A stretch of DNA of 64,000 nucleotides, from positions 51,099,000 to 51,162,999 of the forward strand of contig NC_054704.1 of NCBI RefSeq assembly GCF_016097555.1, read 5' to 3'. Within the stretch, counting starts at the first letter, position 1; every line of letters starts with the position of its first letter. A model generated the notes under the pieces. The model was not told the DNA's origin, did not search any database, and was given only the letters and a program-made list of their open reading frames with translations. The stretch is from Gigantopelta aegis (taxonomy: Eukaryota > Mollusca > Gastropoda > Neomphalida > Peltospiridae). A program made the position numbers and the translations under genes. Positions 34,960-46,687 of the stretch are shown in pieces.

Positions 34960-35130
34960 GTCAAGCCTGTCCTAGCGGTCACCTGCCTTAAGTGGTCACT
35001 TCCCCCCTCGCAAACGATTTTTAAAATAAATGCACCTGTAATAAACGGCCACCTGTCTAACGCGGCAAGCGGCCACCTAAATCGGATCCCAAATCGCTAA
35101 AATACCTGTATTAAGCGGCCACAGTAAATG
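34960..35130 (+). repeat. Repeat with reiterated AAGCGGCCAC motifs
   Basis: TAAGTGGTCAC, TAAACGGCCACCTGTC, CAAGCGGCCACC and TAAGCGGCCACAG recur within 170 bp. I take this to be a dispersed repeat of unknown class; no ends were identified. Confidence 0.55.
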
Positions 35131-36865
35131 TTTAACTATTATATAAAATAGCGACAAGGTGCAACAAATAACCGATCTTCACACCATCAGGAATACTAGT
35201 ACCCATTCAGTCCCAGCATCTTTCCATTAATTTCAATTATGAAAGTACGACTGGAATGCATCTAATTGTCTCTGGGTAGGCTAAGCTTGATATCTGTACA
35301 TTCACTTGCTATGACAATACACTGCATGAAGTAAGAACTAAATAATTAAATTGAAAAAGAAAACAACTTATTGAGAACGGTAAAAAGAATACATTCCAAT
35401 TACCTTATTTTTGAAGGCGGCTACATGTCGAAAGTTGAGCACACAATCATTAATTAGCAGTACAAACGGCAAAACAAAAAAAGAGGAGGGGGGTTCGTCC
35501 GAACCGTCCCGCAAAAGCTGAGGTCCACATTTTTCTTCTTTTTTAAATATTGCACAAATACTTGATTGTAACTTTTGCAACTCTCCCATAAAACAATATT
35601 TGGCTGTTTTCGTCAACAATGTTTAATTGTATTTTTTGCTATATTGATGATCTTGTAGCATTAGATAATTACATGACAATGACTGTAATTCACCTTCCAT
35701 TGATTTATCAACCAAAGTTAGAACTAAAAGGTCAAAAGCTGAAAGTAATCCTGTTCATGCCTTGATCTTTACATTAGAGGGATTGAAGTCAACAATGGCC
35801 TCCATATATATAAAGCAATATCCTTCTGCCATTTTGGCATATAAGTTACATTACCATGCCGGTTATTTCCAGGTATTTCAAAATGTTTTACGGCCAACAT
35901 GTAGATGCCATTTAGATCTGACGCATCAATGACAAAAGTGAAATGGAATGAAATGCCGTATGCAATACCTTTTGCTGAAAACGTCTGAGGACTACACCTG
36001 TACTCATAACAGGGGCTGCATGTGTGGGCGGTGAATCGTGATGATACAATTTTTAAAAACGTAATGTGTTTTGTTTTTCATAAATATGTTCATTATTAAA
36101 GGAACTGATCATAGTCCTGAGGTACACGTACGATACCTTTTGTTTTGCTAAGGTTATAATAAGCAGTTGCCGAAAATATTAAACATATACCTCGGGTCAG
36201 TACACTGGGTCAATACCTTTAACTCCTGTCTGTGTGCTAAAATTTAACAAAAATCAACAAAATAGTCGAAAATCATTTTTTTTAAATATACATTTTTAAG
36301 TTCCAGATGCCAGGAAAATGCGTTTTAGGCTTACAGAGATTAAAATTTGTCCGGGGGTTGGTGCATGCCCCTGGATCCCTATACAACTTCATTTTCAAAA
36401 GGCCTCAGCAAATACCTAGTCGAACCCCCCCCCCCCCCCCCCCCCTCTAAATCCTGTCTACGGGCCTGTTTTGGGATCTAAAAAGGTGGGACTTTTGGTT
36501 TAATTAAATAATGTCATACGCAGGCTTTTAAGTCCCACTCTTGTTGCCAAAATGAAATTAGTTTATTGTGTGCTATTGACACTACTTCGTTATAATTATT
36601 CGAATATTAACATTAATGCTATCATTTAATAGATATTTTTTGGCATTTAAATCTGCAATCTCGTTGCCAGGGATGCCGACATGAGCTGGAACTCATTCCA
36701 AACAAATGTGATGCCCTCGAAACTCTAGTGGTATATGAGCATGTACAAATTATTCGCCCTTTAACAGAAATAAAATTAATTATATTAATAATTTGTTTAA
36801 TTAAGTATGAGCTTCTAAACTTTAGTTGCTGTATGGCTTATAGAGAGCTGAGAGAATCAGTAAAA
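35131..36865. other. Intergenic, no gene seen
   Basis: Unique-looking AT-rich sequence. A poly-C tract at 36426-36446 lies in a repeat with GGTGCATGCCCCTGGATCCC and CTACGGGCCTG, similar to 52120-52260. No supported exon. Confidence 0.55.
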
Positions 36866-36869
36866 AAAA

Positions 36870-37025
36870 GTAAAAATTGTTTTATTTAACGACGCCATTG
36901 ATTTTTTTTTATCTTATCGTCGGCTATTGGAAGTCAAACATATGGTCATTCTGACACAGCTGTCGCCACATAGGCTACTCTTTTACGACAAGCAGCAAGG
37001 GATCTTTTGTTTGCGTTTCCCACAG
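36870..37025 (-). repeat. SINE-B body fragment ending exactly at a splice-acceptor-like CACAG
   Basis: TGTTTTATTTAACGACGCCA, CATATGGTCATTCTGACAC, ACGACAAGCAGCAAGGGATC and TTTGCGTTTCCCACAG follow the SINE-B order (compare 11741-12133). The SINE stops at CACAG, where the next bases in other copies would be GCAGGATAGC. Confidence 0.85.
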
Positions 37026-37190
37026 TTTGTGAAGACTGCGACCAACTATACTCTGGAAGGTCTGCCGTCCGCTGACATGTGGTTGTTCATCACGACAGAC
37101 CAGGCGGGCACCAGTGCACTGACTGTGGACGAGTGTTTTCAACTCGAAGTCATCTCAAAGGACACCGCGTTTCCGGATTCATTGGGATGA
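37026..37190 (+). CDS. Candidate terminal exon, unidentified protein
   Basis: 54 open codons from the CACAG junction (FVKTATNYTLEGLPSADMW..., VDECFQLEV, AFPDSLG) to TGA 37188-37190, then AATAAA at 37216-37221. Codon composition is markedly GC-richer than the surroundings (CTGCCGTCCGCTGACATGTG), as in a real exon. I do not recognise the domain. No upstream partner exon was found. It may be a true last exon that uses a SINE-derived acceptor, or a retroposed or rearranged fragment. Confidence 0.5.
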   Translation, partial: FVKTATNYTLEGLPSADMWLFITTDQAGTSALTVDECFQLEVISKDTAFPDSLG

Positions 37191-37221
37191 ATGATCTAGT
37201 TTTTATATATTGTTTAATAAA

Positions 37222-37477
37222 TCGACATTATAATGCAATGTAGCGTTACTTTGTTATTAGTCCCCCACTGGACATCTAAAACACCAATCCTAGTATATGG
37301 ATACATGCCGTGTATCTCGAATAGGTCACTGTGACCTTGACTCTTACCCTTGACCTACATCTGGAGGTTTTCAGATGTGTTTAGACAAAATTTAATGACA
37401 ATGTGACGTACGTTGTATTGTGTACATAAAGGTTCCACAACGAATGACGGTTGATTATTGTATTTATTTTATTCTCG
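37222..37477. other. Non-coding flank
   Basis: Nothing supported. TCACTGTGACCTTGACTCTT is typical low-information spacer. Confidence 0.5.
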
Positions 37478-37481
37478 TTAA

Positions 37482-37863
37482 AGGGACATTCCTGAGTTTG
37501 CTGCCATTTTTAAGATGTTATCGACTAACAGAGACTTTTTAACGATTGTAATTAAATATCAAATATATTTTTCTGCATAAAATATTATTGGCTGTATATT
37601 AAATATGCTTCTGATCGTTCTAATATTTGTACTGGGTTAAATTTCGTTTTATTTCCGAAAAAATATTTTTTCGTACGTACGAAATTATTTGAAGACGAAA
37701 TCCAGTTTGGGCTTCTTAGAAATATTAAGACGACCAGAAACACATTAAATAAACAGACACTGATATTCTAAACAAGAAAATATATTTAATATGTAAGTTT
37801 AATCGTAGAAATATTTTATTAGTCGGAAACATCTTACTATGCAGCAAACTCGGGAATGTCCCT
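37482..37863. mobile_element. TTAA MITE, copy with central palindrome
   Basis: 382 bp with ends AGGGACATTCCTGAGTTTGC and the near-perfect complement. TTAA duplications at 37478-37481 and 37864-37867. The centre contains the palindrome TTCGTACGTACGAA. Same family as 59465-59838. Confidence 0.93.
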
Positions 37864-37867
37864 TTAA

Positions 37868-38360
37868 TTAAGACATGGGTTATAGTCTTAGGTGACATTT
37901 TGAAAATTAACTAACATGAGTGACATACGTAAGATAGTCAAACTTCACGAATTGATCAACATATTTCATAAATGAGGGGATTTCTGTTGCCATTCTACTA
38001 AATTTTGTTTTTAATTGCTCAAGATGATCAGATAAAAATTAGGAATTACAATTGTGACGTCACATTATAAATATTGCATCCCAATGCGTTTTTATCCAAT
38101 CCAAAGCCTCTGAGATGTTTCTCATCTGGAGTGTGATAACCTATAATTTATGTTTCATTACTGCTGCCAGTGGTATCACAGTGTCAGTGATGTAACACGA
38201 GCAGTTGTAGGATAAATAGAATGTGCAGGCTGCCTTTGAATATAAATGTACAAGCAATCAAATCATAAGCAATTATATATGAGCATTTACAGGTCTCGAA
38301 CAATACATGGGTTGGTTTTTATTTAGAAATAAGGACGTATTTGAATAGTTGAAACTTAGT
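37868..38360. other. Intergenic, no gene seen
   Basis: No exon or repeat ends recognised. Confidence 0.5.
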
Positions 38361-39103
38361 TTATGTGTACAATTTAATTGCATTTAACATCTGAACACAT
38401 GAGCATATTGTCGTTGATTCCAAGTCATAATGAAGGGAGTATCTTTCCTTCATCCACCTTGCAGTTGGTACGTGCAGGTTGAACTCCTTGAGGTGGTCCA
38501 GGATATATACCGGTGAGAAAACCTTCTCATGAATCTGATAAACCGACCTCCAAAAAACCGTTCCCTGTCCAAAATATGTCCTTGTTGGCGTCAGAATACC
38601 TCATGCAGGATGAATTACCGTGACAGTGCCGTTTTAGAGTATCTTTAAATAATACATACGCCATTTTGAACACTGCTTCTGAAACGTGACATTGTTTCTG
38701 TTATATCATCAGTATACATGTCTGCGTCAAGGGACAGCTCATTTAACACTTGAAATGTATGATTATCATCACCGTCATTTACACTCTGAGTTGCGAATGA
38801 CAACCTCTTCCTAAATCGCTTTTCTCCTTTCTTTTGTGATGATATCTGCTGTGGTGGTGTTGGAAATTCCTTGTTGGATGTAGGATATGCATCTATTGGT
38901 GTTGATATGGAAGATGCTTTCTTAAATTGACTGAGTAATCACAATTTGCAAAGTCTGAGGTACGACGATTACATAGCCTTTTGCCCGAACTGGATATCCT
39001 AGGTGTCAAGACGGGAAACAACTTTCCTCTTTCGTGATTAGTAAATGCCTAACTTAACTGGACTCTTTTTGTATCTCCCCATTACTGAAAGAAAAAAAAC
39101 CCA
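38361..39103 (-). pseudogene. Unidentified coding relic
   Basis: The minus strand shows several successive stretches of protein-like sequence in different frames, for example KRFRKRLSFATQSVNDGDD, SVYQIHEKVFSPVYILDHL and HVPTARWMKERYSLHYD. A strong acceptor (TTTTTTTTCTTTCAG) lies at the upstream edge near 39100. Codon-like composition and the lack of stops over 60-95 codons argue for past coding function. The family is not recognised, so it could be an old host gene copy or a mobile-element protein. Confidence 0.45.
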
Positions 39104-39630
39104 CACACCTTAAGTTGAAATATATAATATTTTAGGGGTACAAATTCAAATATAATTTTTTGAATAAACGAAATCTTGGCTTAAATCCGGGGGAGCAGAC
39201 GAAAATGTGCCTAAACTATAAGAAATGTCTTGGATGAACAATTATAAAATGACTTTCCAAAACGTATTTGCTTAATTTAGCTTCCAGGGTGTACAAGCTC
39301 TCACCGTGACACTTTCTAAGTATATAAATATAACTTGATTCGTTAAAATAACACCAAACATTTTGATCATGTTTGTTTTGACCGTAAAAACAACAAGGTT
39401 TTTCTTCAATAGCTTTTTTTCGGTTGAACAAAATCGAAAATGACGTAAACAGATGGATAGAGTATTCATTCTAGAGCCGTATCGCAATATTATTTTAATC
39501 AGAAAGGCATTTAGCATGCAGCTGTAAGACAAAATGTACTCACCGTCGTGTGTCGAAGCGAGCTTTATCCTCCATTTTGGCAGTGGTATACGAAGTTCAA
39601 GTACGTGTCATACGGTTTAGGTTGGACCCC
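39104..39630. other. Intergenic, no gene seen
   Basis: AT-rich. The minus-strand ORFs here are short and lack recognisable domains. Confidence 0.5.
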
Positions 39631-40321
39631 TTGGAATGGTTAGGTTGAACTACCCGATGGGTTGAATACTTTCTCGAGTACCGACAGGGGTTCGGGCCAA
39701 TGGGATTCAACTGTAATTCCCATTTTTCATGAGGTTTTCTAAAAGTTATAATTTTGCTTGAATCCGTATACTGATGGAAAGAAATAAGGGGACACACGAG
39801 TTGTAAGAGCCAAATTGGCTGCAACAAATACCTCATTAATGTCAGGAAACTAACCATGTTACCAACTGTCAACCCCACATTATATATTAATTTTGTATTT
39901 TATACAGACATACCTACAACAGTAATGAATTTCATGTATTTCCTTTTTTCCCCCATCAGTGTACTATACAATGTAGTTGGGTTGTAAAGAAACAAAATAT
40001 AGGTATTATACATACACAACACCGACACCGGCAGTGGTGGCATCAATTTTGCATTGAAGTTACACATTTAGACTGGTTTCTCACAAACTATAAGGTCTAG
40101 GTCAATGAAACTTGGTTTGTAGTTGCAGCTATGGATGTTCATCACAGTGCACTGAACAAGTTTCTGGTAGGTGACATTTAATTCTGTGGAATTCTCATCT
40201 TTCAGTGTGGCTAGGAGTGGCAGATTTTATTTCCATTTTTTAGTTTGTTAAATATCAACATGCATGAACCCAGTAATAATTTGAGGATGGGAAATAATAA
40301 GCAGGATGATGCATGCTGCTG

Positions 40322-40325
<4 letters not shown>

Positions 40326-40367
<42 letters not shown>

Positions 40368-40368
40368 G
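40326..40368. repeat. (GT)n microsatellite
   Basis: About twenty GT repeats. The other duplication copy has only a short GTGTGTTG here, so the array expanded or contracted after duplication. Confidence 0.9.
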
Positions 40369-40644
40369 TTTAACAGCTTTATTAATTAAAGGACAATTTT
40401 TTCTATTTCAGATTTAGGCAAATTCCGTTTCTTCAATGTATTTAAAAATACACAGGGACATAGCTAATCATATTTCAAATAAAGTGAAAGAATGGATTAA
40501 ATGATGCAGCTCGACATTTAAAAATTAACATTTTGCCTACCATGTCAAATGAATAAGTCGGGTGATTCGCTGAGACTTCAGAATGACTATAAACTATATA
40601 ATAAATTAATTAACACTAATTTTAAAATAAATAAATACACCACC

Positions 40645-40675
<31 letters not shown>

Positions 40676-41132
40676 ATCCACAAAAAATCCACAAAAAAAC
40701 AAAAAAAACAAAACAAACAAAAACCTTTAAATGCTAGACAACTATAACACTAATAACCTTTTCTCCATGAAGATTTTTAAATACACAACAAGAATATTTA
40801 TATAGTACTGGGTAATGTTTATTCCACAAATAAAAATATATAACACAGAAATATATTACTGGATGTAAAAACTTAACATAAAAATTTATATTTATAAAAA
40901 TGTTAGGAATATAAAACAGTCAATTCTGAAGTATTAGATTATTGACCACTTAGCACTGAGTAAAATGTTTTATTGAGTCATAAGATCCCACTGTATTAAT
41001 AATTTATTATTCACAGTTATTTAATATAAATGTGCAGATACAAAAGAGAGGGAGATTCTGCTATTCCAAAACTTTGTCAATGACATTAAATGTTTTTGAA
41101 CAGTGGACCTTCAGAGTAACAGATTCCCTTAA

Positions 41133-41502
41133 ACGGACATACCCTAGTTTCAATACGTGAAAATTAACACTAAGTTTAGTTAATCTACAAACCTGTAAGA
41201 CATTTGGATAAAGTTACAATTGAGAGAAACATAAGTCTGTAACTTTAAAATGGTGAAATACCCTCTAAAAATAGACTAAATCTCGACTCCATAACTGATA
41301 CATCTCAGACGCACGTGCGTTTTTAAAAATATGAGAAAGGAATTTGTGATATTAAAAACACTAGGATGACCAAAAACACTTCGAATGTACGGAAACTGAT
41401 AACCTAAACCATAAAATGTAAGTAAAGTATGATTTCAGTTTTCAAAATCAGCTATAATAGTCAAAAATATGCCTTAGTTTTTAAAAACTAGGGTATGTCC
41501 CT
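41133..41502. mobile_element. TTAA MITE, second family
   Basis: 370 bp with ends ACGGACATACCCTAGTTT and AAACTAGGGTATGTCCCT. TTAA at 41129-41132 and 41503-41506. Ends resemble the 37482 family (AGGGACAT) but the interior differs. Confidence 0.88.
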
Positions 41503-43186
41503 TTAACAGAAGTAACCAGCAATTTCACTCTTAGAGTAATAGCTATCTGTACACCCAGAGCACATTAATCTTAAAAGTGTTTGAAATGGTATAATGTCAA
41601 TCATTATGAAGTGAAAGTAAGAATACATGAGCCTAAATATATTATTTAACATAAAACGTTTTAAAAGTTTAAAATACCTTAAAAATCAATGTCCAAAAAA
41701 GGAACAAAACATAAAAAACACTCTAAAAAACCACACAAAAAATGATTACAATAAATGCAGTTGAAACAAAAGAAGAATTGGAAGTATATGTATTTAAATA
41801 TATGTACACGTAAGTTAGACTCAAAAAGAAAAGGATACAGAACTGCAACCAGTAGTAATTTATTTTTGACTGACCCACAGTCCTAATTTTATAGTATAAA
41901 GTGTTACATGGTGTAGTAAGGCATCAACCACACATAGAAACTAATATTTTTAAGAAGTTAAATAGAAATTAAAGATTATATTATATTATTTTTTATAATG
42001 AAATTTCTAACTTGCAATAATTGTTTGTTTTTTGTTTTTGTAATTACAAGGCCATGATCACTGTTGCATTGTTTCTGATTCTCTTTATTAGCATGAAACA
42101 ATGTTTTATATCAGAACAAACATTCTCAAAGTACAGGGCTCCAACTAATTTTCATATCTTCTAAGTTCATGGGTTATAACTGTCAAAAATGGCTAAATCG
42201 CCATGAACTTCACACTTGATCTGTAACTACATGATCAAGCTATACACTAAATTTCAGCTCAATAGCCTGGGACGTTGCGAAAAAAATATGTGAGATATGA
42301 CAGAAGGACGGAGACAAAACCTATATTAATCCATATCTGTGACGTCACACTATTGTTCAAGGAGTATATTATTTTTCAAGAATCAACACCTGTGAAACAA
42401 TGCAATTTGAACCTCTTATAAGTTCGGGACAGGGATTCAAACCCACTACTGACAGAACTTGTACATTGTAAACAAGTACAACGCATTAGCCCACGAGGCC
42501 AAGCATCTGCATAATCAAATGCATATGTAATTTAAGCCTTATAAACCTGCTACTAGTGATAGTAATGTATTCTAGTGGAACACAATAAAAATTGTCGGAA
42601 ATTAAATCGGAAATCACAGGATACATGTTTATCACATATGCATCACGCTTAATGCCAGCTATTCACTGCTGGGGTTTATGGGGTTTATGAGGTTATAAGG
42701 TTATGTAATATATTTACATACACATATAGTGTAAAGAGTTTGCACATATGGTTGTAAAAGGTCCACTAGCATGTTATGTCCAGATTCTAATAGACCAAAT
42801 CAATTCCTATTGCCGATGATGTTAACGTTTACATACCATTTATGAGATTTAATTAATGTTTTTAATAGCAACCATAATTGTGCTGAAAATTGCAGTTCCA
42901 TTTTGGGGGGTACCCCGCATTAGTTTCAACGTTTGGTATATACTGCATAACAACTACTACAAATACAAGTGTATTTATTTATTGTCAATGGATAGTAGTA
43001 TTTGCACAAATAATCAATGTCACATGTTACGGTACTACCAATCACACCCACAGCTACTTTTACTCCGTAAATAGTTGACGGTGCACTTCGAACTTTGACA
43101 CGGAACTCTCTTCTTTTGTACTATGCAACCTCCAAGGCAGCTGGTCAAGGCAGTTTGCCCACATATCAGTTCACTAATTACTGACC

Positions 43187-43283
43187 TCAGTGGTGTAGTG
43201 GTTAATCAACTGGACGATAGGTACTGGGTGCACCTCCCAGTACAAGCTCCCACCCAGAGTGAATACAACTTTGTGGGTAGGTG
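43187..43283 (+). repeat. SINE-C, in duplication copy 2
   Basis: CCTCAGTGGTGTAGTGGTTA and CACCTCCCAGTACAAGCTCC. Counterpart of 16473-16568. Confidence 0.85.
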
Positions 43284-43286
43284 TAA

Positions 43287-43509
43287 GGGACGGTCCATAA
43301 TGTCAGTGGTTTTCATTTGACCCCCCTCCCCCCTCCCCTAATCCTAACATAAAAACATTGATATAATGTGTACGAAACATTGACCTTCGATGGACCGATG
43401 TTTTACCTGAAAAGCAATCCGAACATGGCTTTTACCCCCCCTCCCCCCCCCTCCCCCCTTCCGAACATTGTTCGGATTGTGAAGCACATCGATATGTATG
43501 GACCGTCCC
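43287..43509. mobile_element. TAA-flanked MITE with C-rich interior
   Basis: 223 bp with ends GGGACGGTCCATA and TATGGACCGTCCC. TAA duplications at 43284-43286 and 43510-43512. Two CCCCCTCCCCC-type blocks lie inside. Absent from duplication copy 1. Three-bp duplications suggest a Harbinger-like class. Confidence 0.85.
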
Positions 43510-43791
43510 TAAAGCCACTACACAGATTTTTCTGTCAGGAAGTGTGCTTGAACCTAATGATTGAAGCACAAAAATAACTTTAATTGAATGAAGATACAAG
43601 TAAGCTACTCGCATTACTGATTAGCAGAATGGGGTCTTTTTATATGCACTGTCAACAGGGGAGCACATATCACAACTTTTGATATAGTGTGGTTCAAAGG
43701 CGGGAGGGGGCACAAAAATATCTATCCAATGAAGATACCTTGTGCATGAAAATTTATTACGTGCTTTACCCTTTTGGCATCGATCCACAAT

Positions 43792-44095
43792 AGGGGGCAG
43801 GATTTAGCTCAGTCGGTTGAGCGCTTGCATCGCAGGATCGAACTACCTCAGTGGATTCGTTCAACTGACTGAGGTTTTTTCTCTCGTTCTAACCAGTGCA
43901 CCACAACTGGACAAAGGCCGTAGTATGTGCTTTCCTGTCTGTGGGAAAGTGCATATAAAAGATCCCTTGCTGCATTAAGAAAATGTCGCGGGTTTCATCT
44001 ATTGGAGTCAGAATTACCAAATGTTTGACATCCAATAGCCGATGATTAATAATCAATGTGCTCTAGAGGTGTAGTTAAACAAAACAAACTTTCTT
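43792..44095 (+). repeat. SINE-A variant with 12-bp target duplication; empty site in copy 1
   Basis: 304 bp from head GGGGGCAGGATTTAGCTCAG (GTCGGTTGAGCGCTTGCAT) to tail TTAAACAAAACAAACTTTCT. The perfect duplication TCGATCCACAAT lies at 43780-43791 and 44096-44107. Duplication copy 1 has a single TCGATCCACAAT at about 16800, so the insertion postdates the duplication. Confidence 0.97.
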
Positions 44096-44119
44096 TCGAT
44101 CCACAATAATAATTACAGC

Positions 44120-45823
44120 TTAATGCTTGGATGCTTCTGCACAAGGAGGGGGAGGCTCCTGTCTTGATAAATCATATGTGTTTGGGCCTTGATCAGCTGG
44201 CATATGCACATCTTGTACATAAGGTGTTGATCCCAAAGGAGGCAAAATGCATCTTTGGAAGAACAGCAACACCTTTCTTTGAACTGAACTGGGGCCTGTC
44301 CTTCCAACTTCGTGCGTTTCCAAAATACAGGCCAATTCCCAGCCCTGACTGCCAAACTGCTGGATCACGGGTTCCCAGTTGGTCTTGTCATGGGTGCCAC
44401 CTAGGTCAACCATCACCTCCATCCAATGGTCAACGACTATTCCCTGGTAAACTGGGGTGGGGTTCTCAATGCATGAAGCAAGTTTCTCGAAGAACCAGAC
44501 TGAATTGTGTGATTGGCTGCTTGAAAGCCCACGTTGCTTGTGATGAATACCCTTGTCCATGAATATCTCCACCAGACGCCAGCCCTTGCTAAGAAAACCT
44601 GCCAGATGACCATTCCAGTCACAGTCAACATGGATGCCACTGGATAAGGTATGCTCGACCTTGATGGGGATGGGGACAAACTTGTAAACATATCTCTCCG
44701 TGGTTGGAGTTGTTGGAACCTCAAAGAACAGATCAACTCCCATAACTGGAATAAAAGAGAAAAGAAAAGATATTCATGTATTATAATCTAATTAAATTTA
44801 TTGGTAGGATGCAACTGTACTCTAAGACATCGGTTGATGTTGGTTAATCATTTTGGATCTATGAGTTCACAGAAAATCAGTTGGGTCATTATAATTAATT
44901 GACTAGAATGATAAAGCCATTTTTAAATGGTGTTTAAGATATCAAATCACATACATTGGATATTAAGAAATTAAAAGATTAAGAGGGTCTTTAAAAATTT
45001 ATGTGAGCCAAATAAACATTGTAAACTGTTTAGTGCTAGACCGTGACAAATTTAACTTGAACGTTGAATGAAAATCTCAAGTTATAATACTGACTGCCAT
45101 TCATACTACAAACGGCCAGGTGTGAGATTTTAAAAGACAAATTGAGGAACACTAAAACCAAATGATATGAAAGCCATCTGTTAGATTTAAGAATCAGAAC
45201 CGTTTCAGGAACTCTCCGTACTCTGGCCAATGTTCCACTTACAGGAAGCACAAACTACATGTACCTGTACCGATTCCGCGTCTTGCTTCACTATATTCTT
45301 GCCCCTTGAGGTCGCCAGTCATCTCTAGACATACAAGTCGACTGCCATCCTGTGTGTTGTTTACTATGGTTTCATACAGATGCGACGTGTCACTGACTAC
45401 ACCACAAGTCATGGTGACTGCAAAGAATCCTTTGCGGAAGTTCTGAGTCACCAGTGTGGACTTCTCCACCTTGAGCTGCCACCATTCCCTGGATTGCACG
45501 GCCGGGTAGCGACAGAAGATGCCCTGAAATGGGCTGGTCACGGTGGGATTACGTCGAATCCTTCTGCCATTCAGCCGCACCACAATAGGAACGCGGTAAA
45601 ACTTCAACAGCCTGAAGCCTTCATATTTTCTAGCAAGTAGTGGATAGAAGTTGTTGACGTCGGTGGTTATCATGGTTTTACCGTTATCAAGGAGATGAGA
45701 GGTTGACACCTAAGTGTTCAGGAAGAAGTATTCTGCACTTGGTCATGGGTATGGAGGTCCTTGTGGTTGTTGGGGAGTCTTTTCAGTCGATATGATTCTT
45801 CCTTCCGATGAAGTGTTACCCAT
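44120..45823 (-). pseudogene. RFTN1-like: Raftlin-like gene, second copy, with two nonsense codons in exon 1
   Basis: Exon 1 (45823-45265) and exon 2 (44745-44120) have the same splice sites as the copy at 16824-18501; nominal length is 394 codons plus stop. Exon 2 is fully open and keeps the raftlin blocks (HVDCDWNGHLAGFLSKGW, IVVDHW, GSQGWELACILET, LLFFQR). Exon 1 keeps MGNTSS but has an in-frame TGA after PQGPPYP (GGA in the other copy) and a TAG after FFLNT (GAG in the other copy), plus a 9-nt in-frame deletion nearby. A downstream ATG at about 45673 (MITTDVNN) could in principle open the remainder without the acylation signal. I therefore call it a pseudogene, with the caveat that a shorter N-terminally truncated product is possible. 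Confidence 0.8.
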
Positions 45824-46559
45824 CTTTGTCTTGTTAATGAGTAAACCTTATACGTGTATGCCAAACTGTTTCTACAAATATAAAAGATAAATAATAAGAT
45901 CAACAGAGAAGAAGTTACATGTAGTTTAAAACATCAGGTTTTTTGTTCGTGTTTTAAGATCAAATGACATGAACAATTCAACAGTTGTCCAATGTTAGCC
46001 TTAGTTCTTGAAGAGACTGTCCTGAGTTTGGTACCTTTGTAAGATGTTTTCCACTAATAAAGTCATTTTAATGACTGAAATAACATACCAGTAATATTCT
46101 TCTTGTTTGAAGTATCAGGTCTGTATATAACATGCGTTTCTGGCTGTGCTTATGTTTGTTGTAGTTAAAATTTCATTTTACTTCCTTAATGCCCCCCGCC
46201 CCTATACATTGTACATATAAATTAATGGGAGTTAAAATCCATTTTGGGCTACTACAAACATTAAGATGATCATAAATACATTCATAAGCACAAGAAGCTT
46301 ATATTAGACATTGTTCAGTATGTCTCAACACGCCTAGAAATTTCACTTGCCATGGTCTCGACCTCCCCCCCCCCCCCCCCCCCCCGCGCATAAATTCCTG
46401 CACCTGTGCCTCTAACCCCCCTTATTTGAGGTTAGATGGGGCTCTGATCTATCACCAACAAGTATGCTAACTGGGGGAAGTCATTTTATTTCGTTTTCAT
46501 CATCTCCTGTACTGTGGCTTGGAAGGCAAATGACGTAATCTCCTGTAAACTACCGTTAT

Positions 46560-46620
46560 ATACTTCAACAAAGTTAGTTAGTTTTGTTTAACAACACCAC
46601 TAGAGCATATTGATTTGGTA

Positions 46621-46684
<64 letters not shown>
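46560..46684 (-). repeat. SINE-A 3' end plus (AT)n, right edge of duplication copy 2
   Basis: AGTTAGTTTTGTTTAACAAC, CACTAGAGCATATTGATTTG, then about 30 AT repeats. Same arrangement as 20826-20925. Confidence 0.85.
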
Positions 46685-46687
<3 letters not shown>

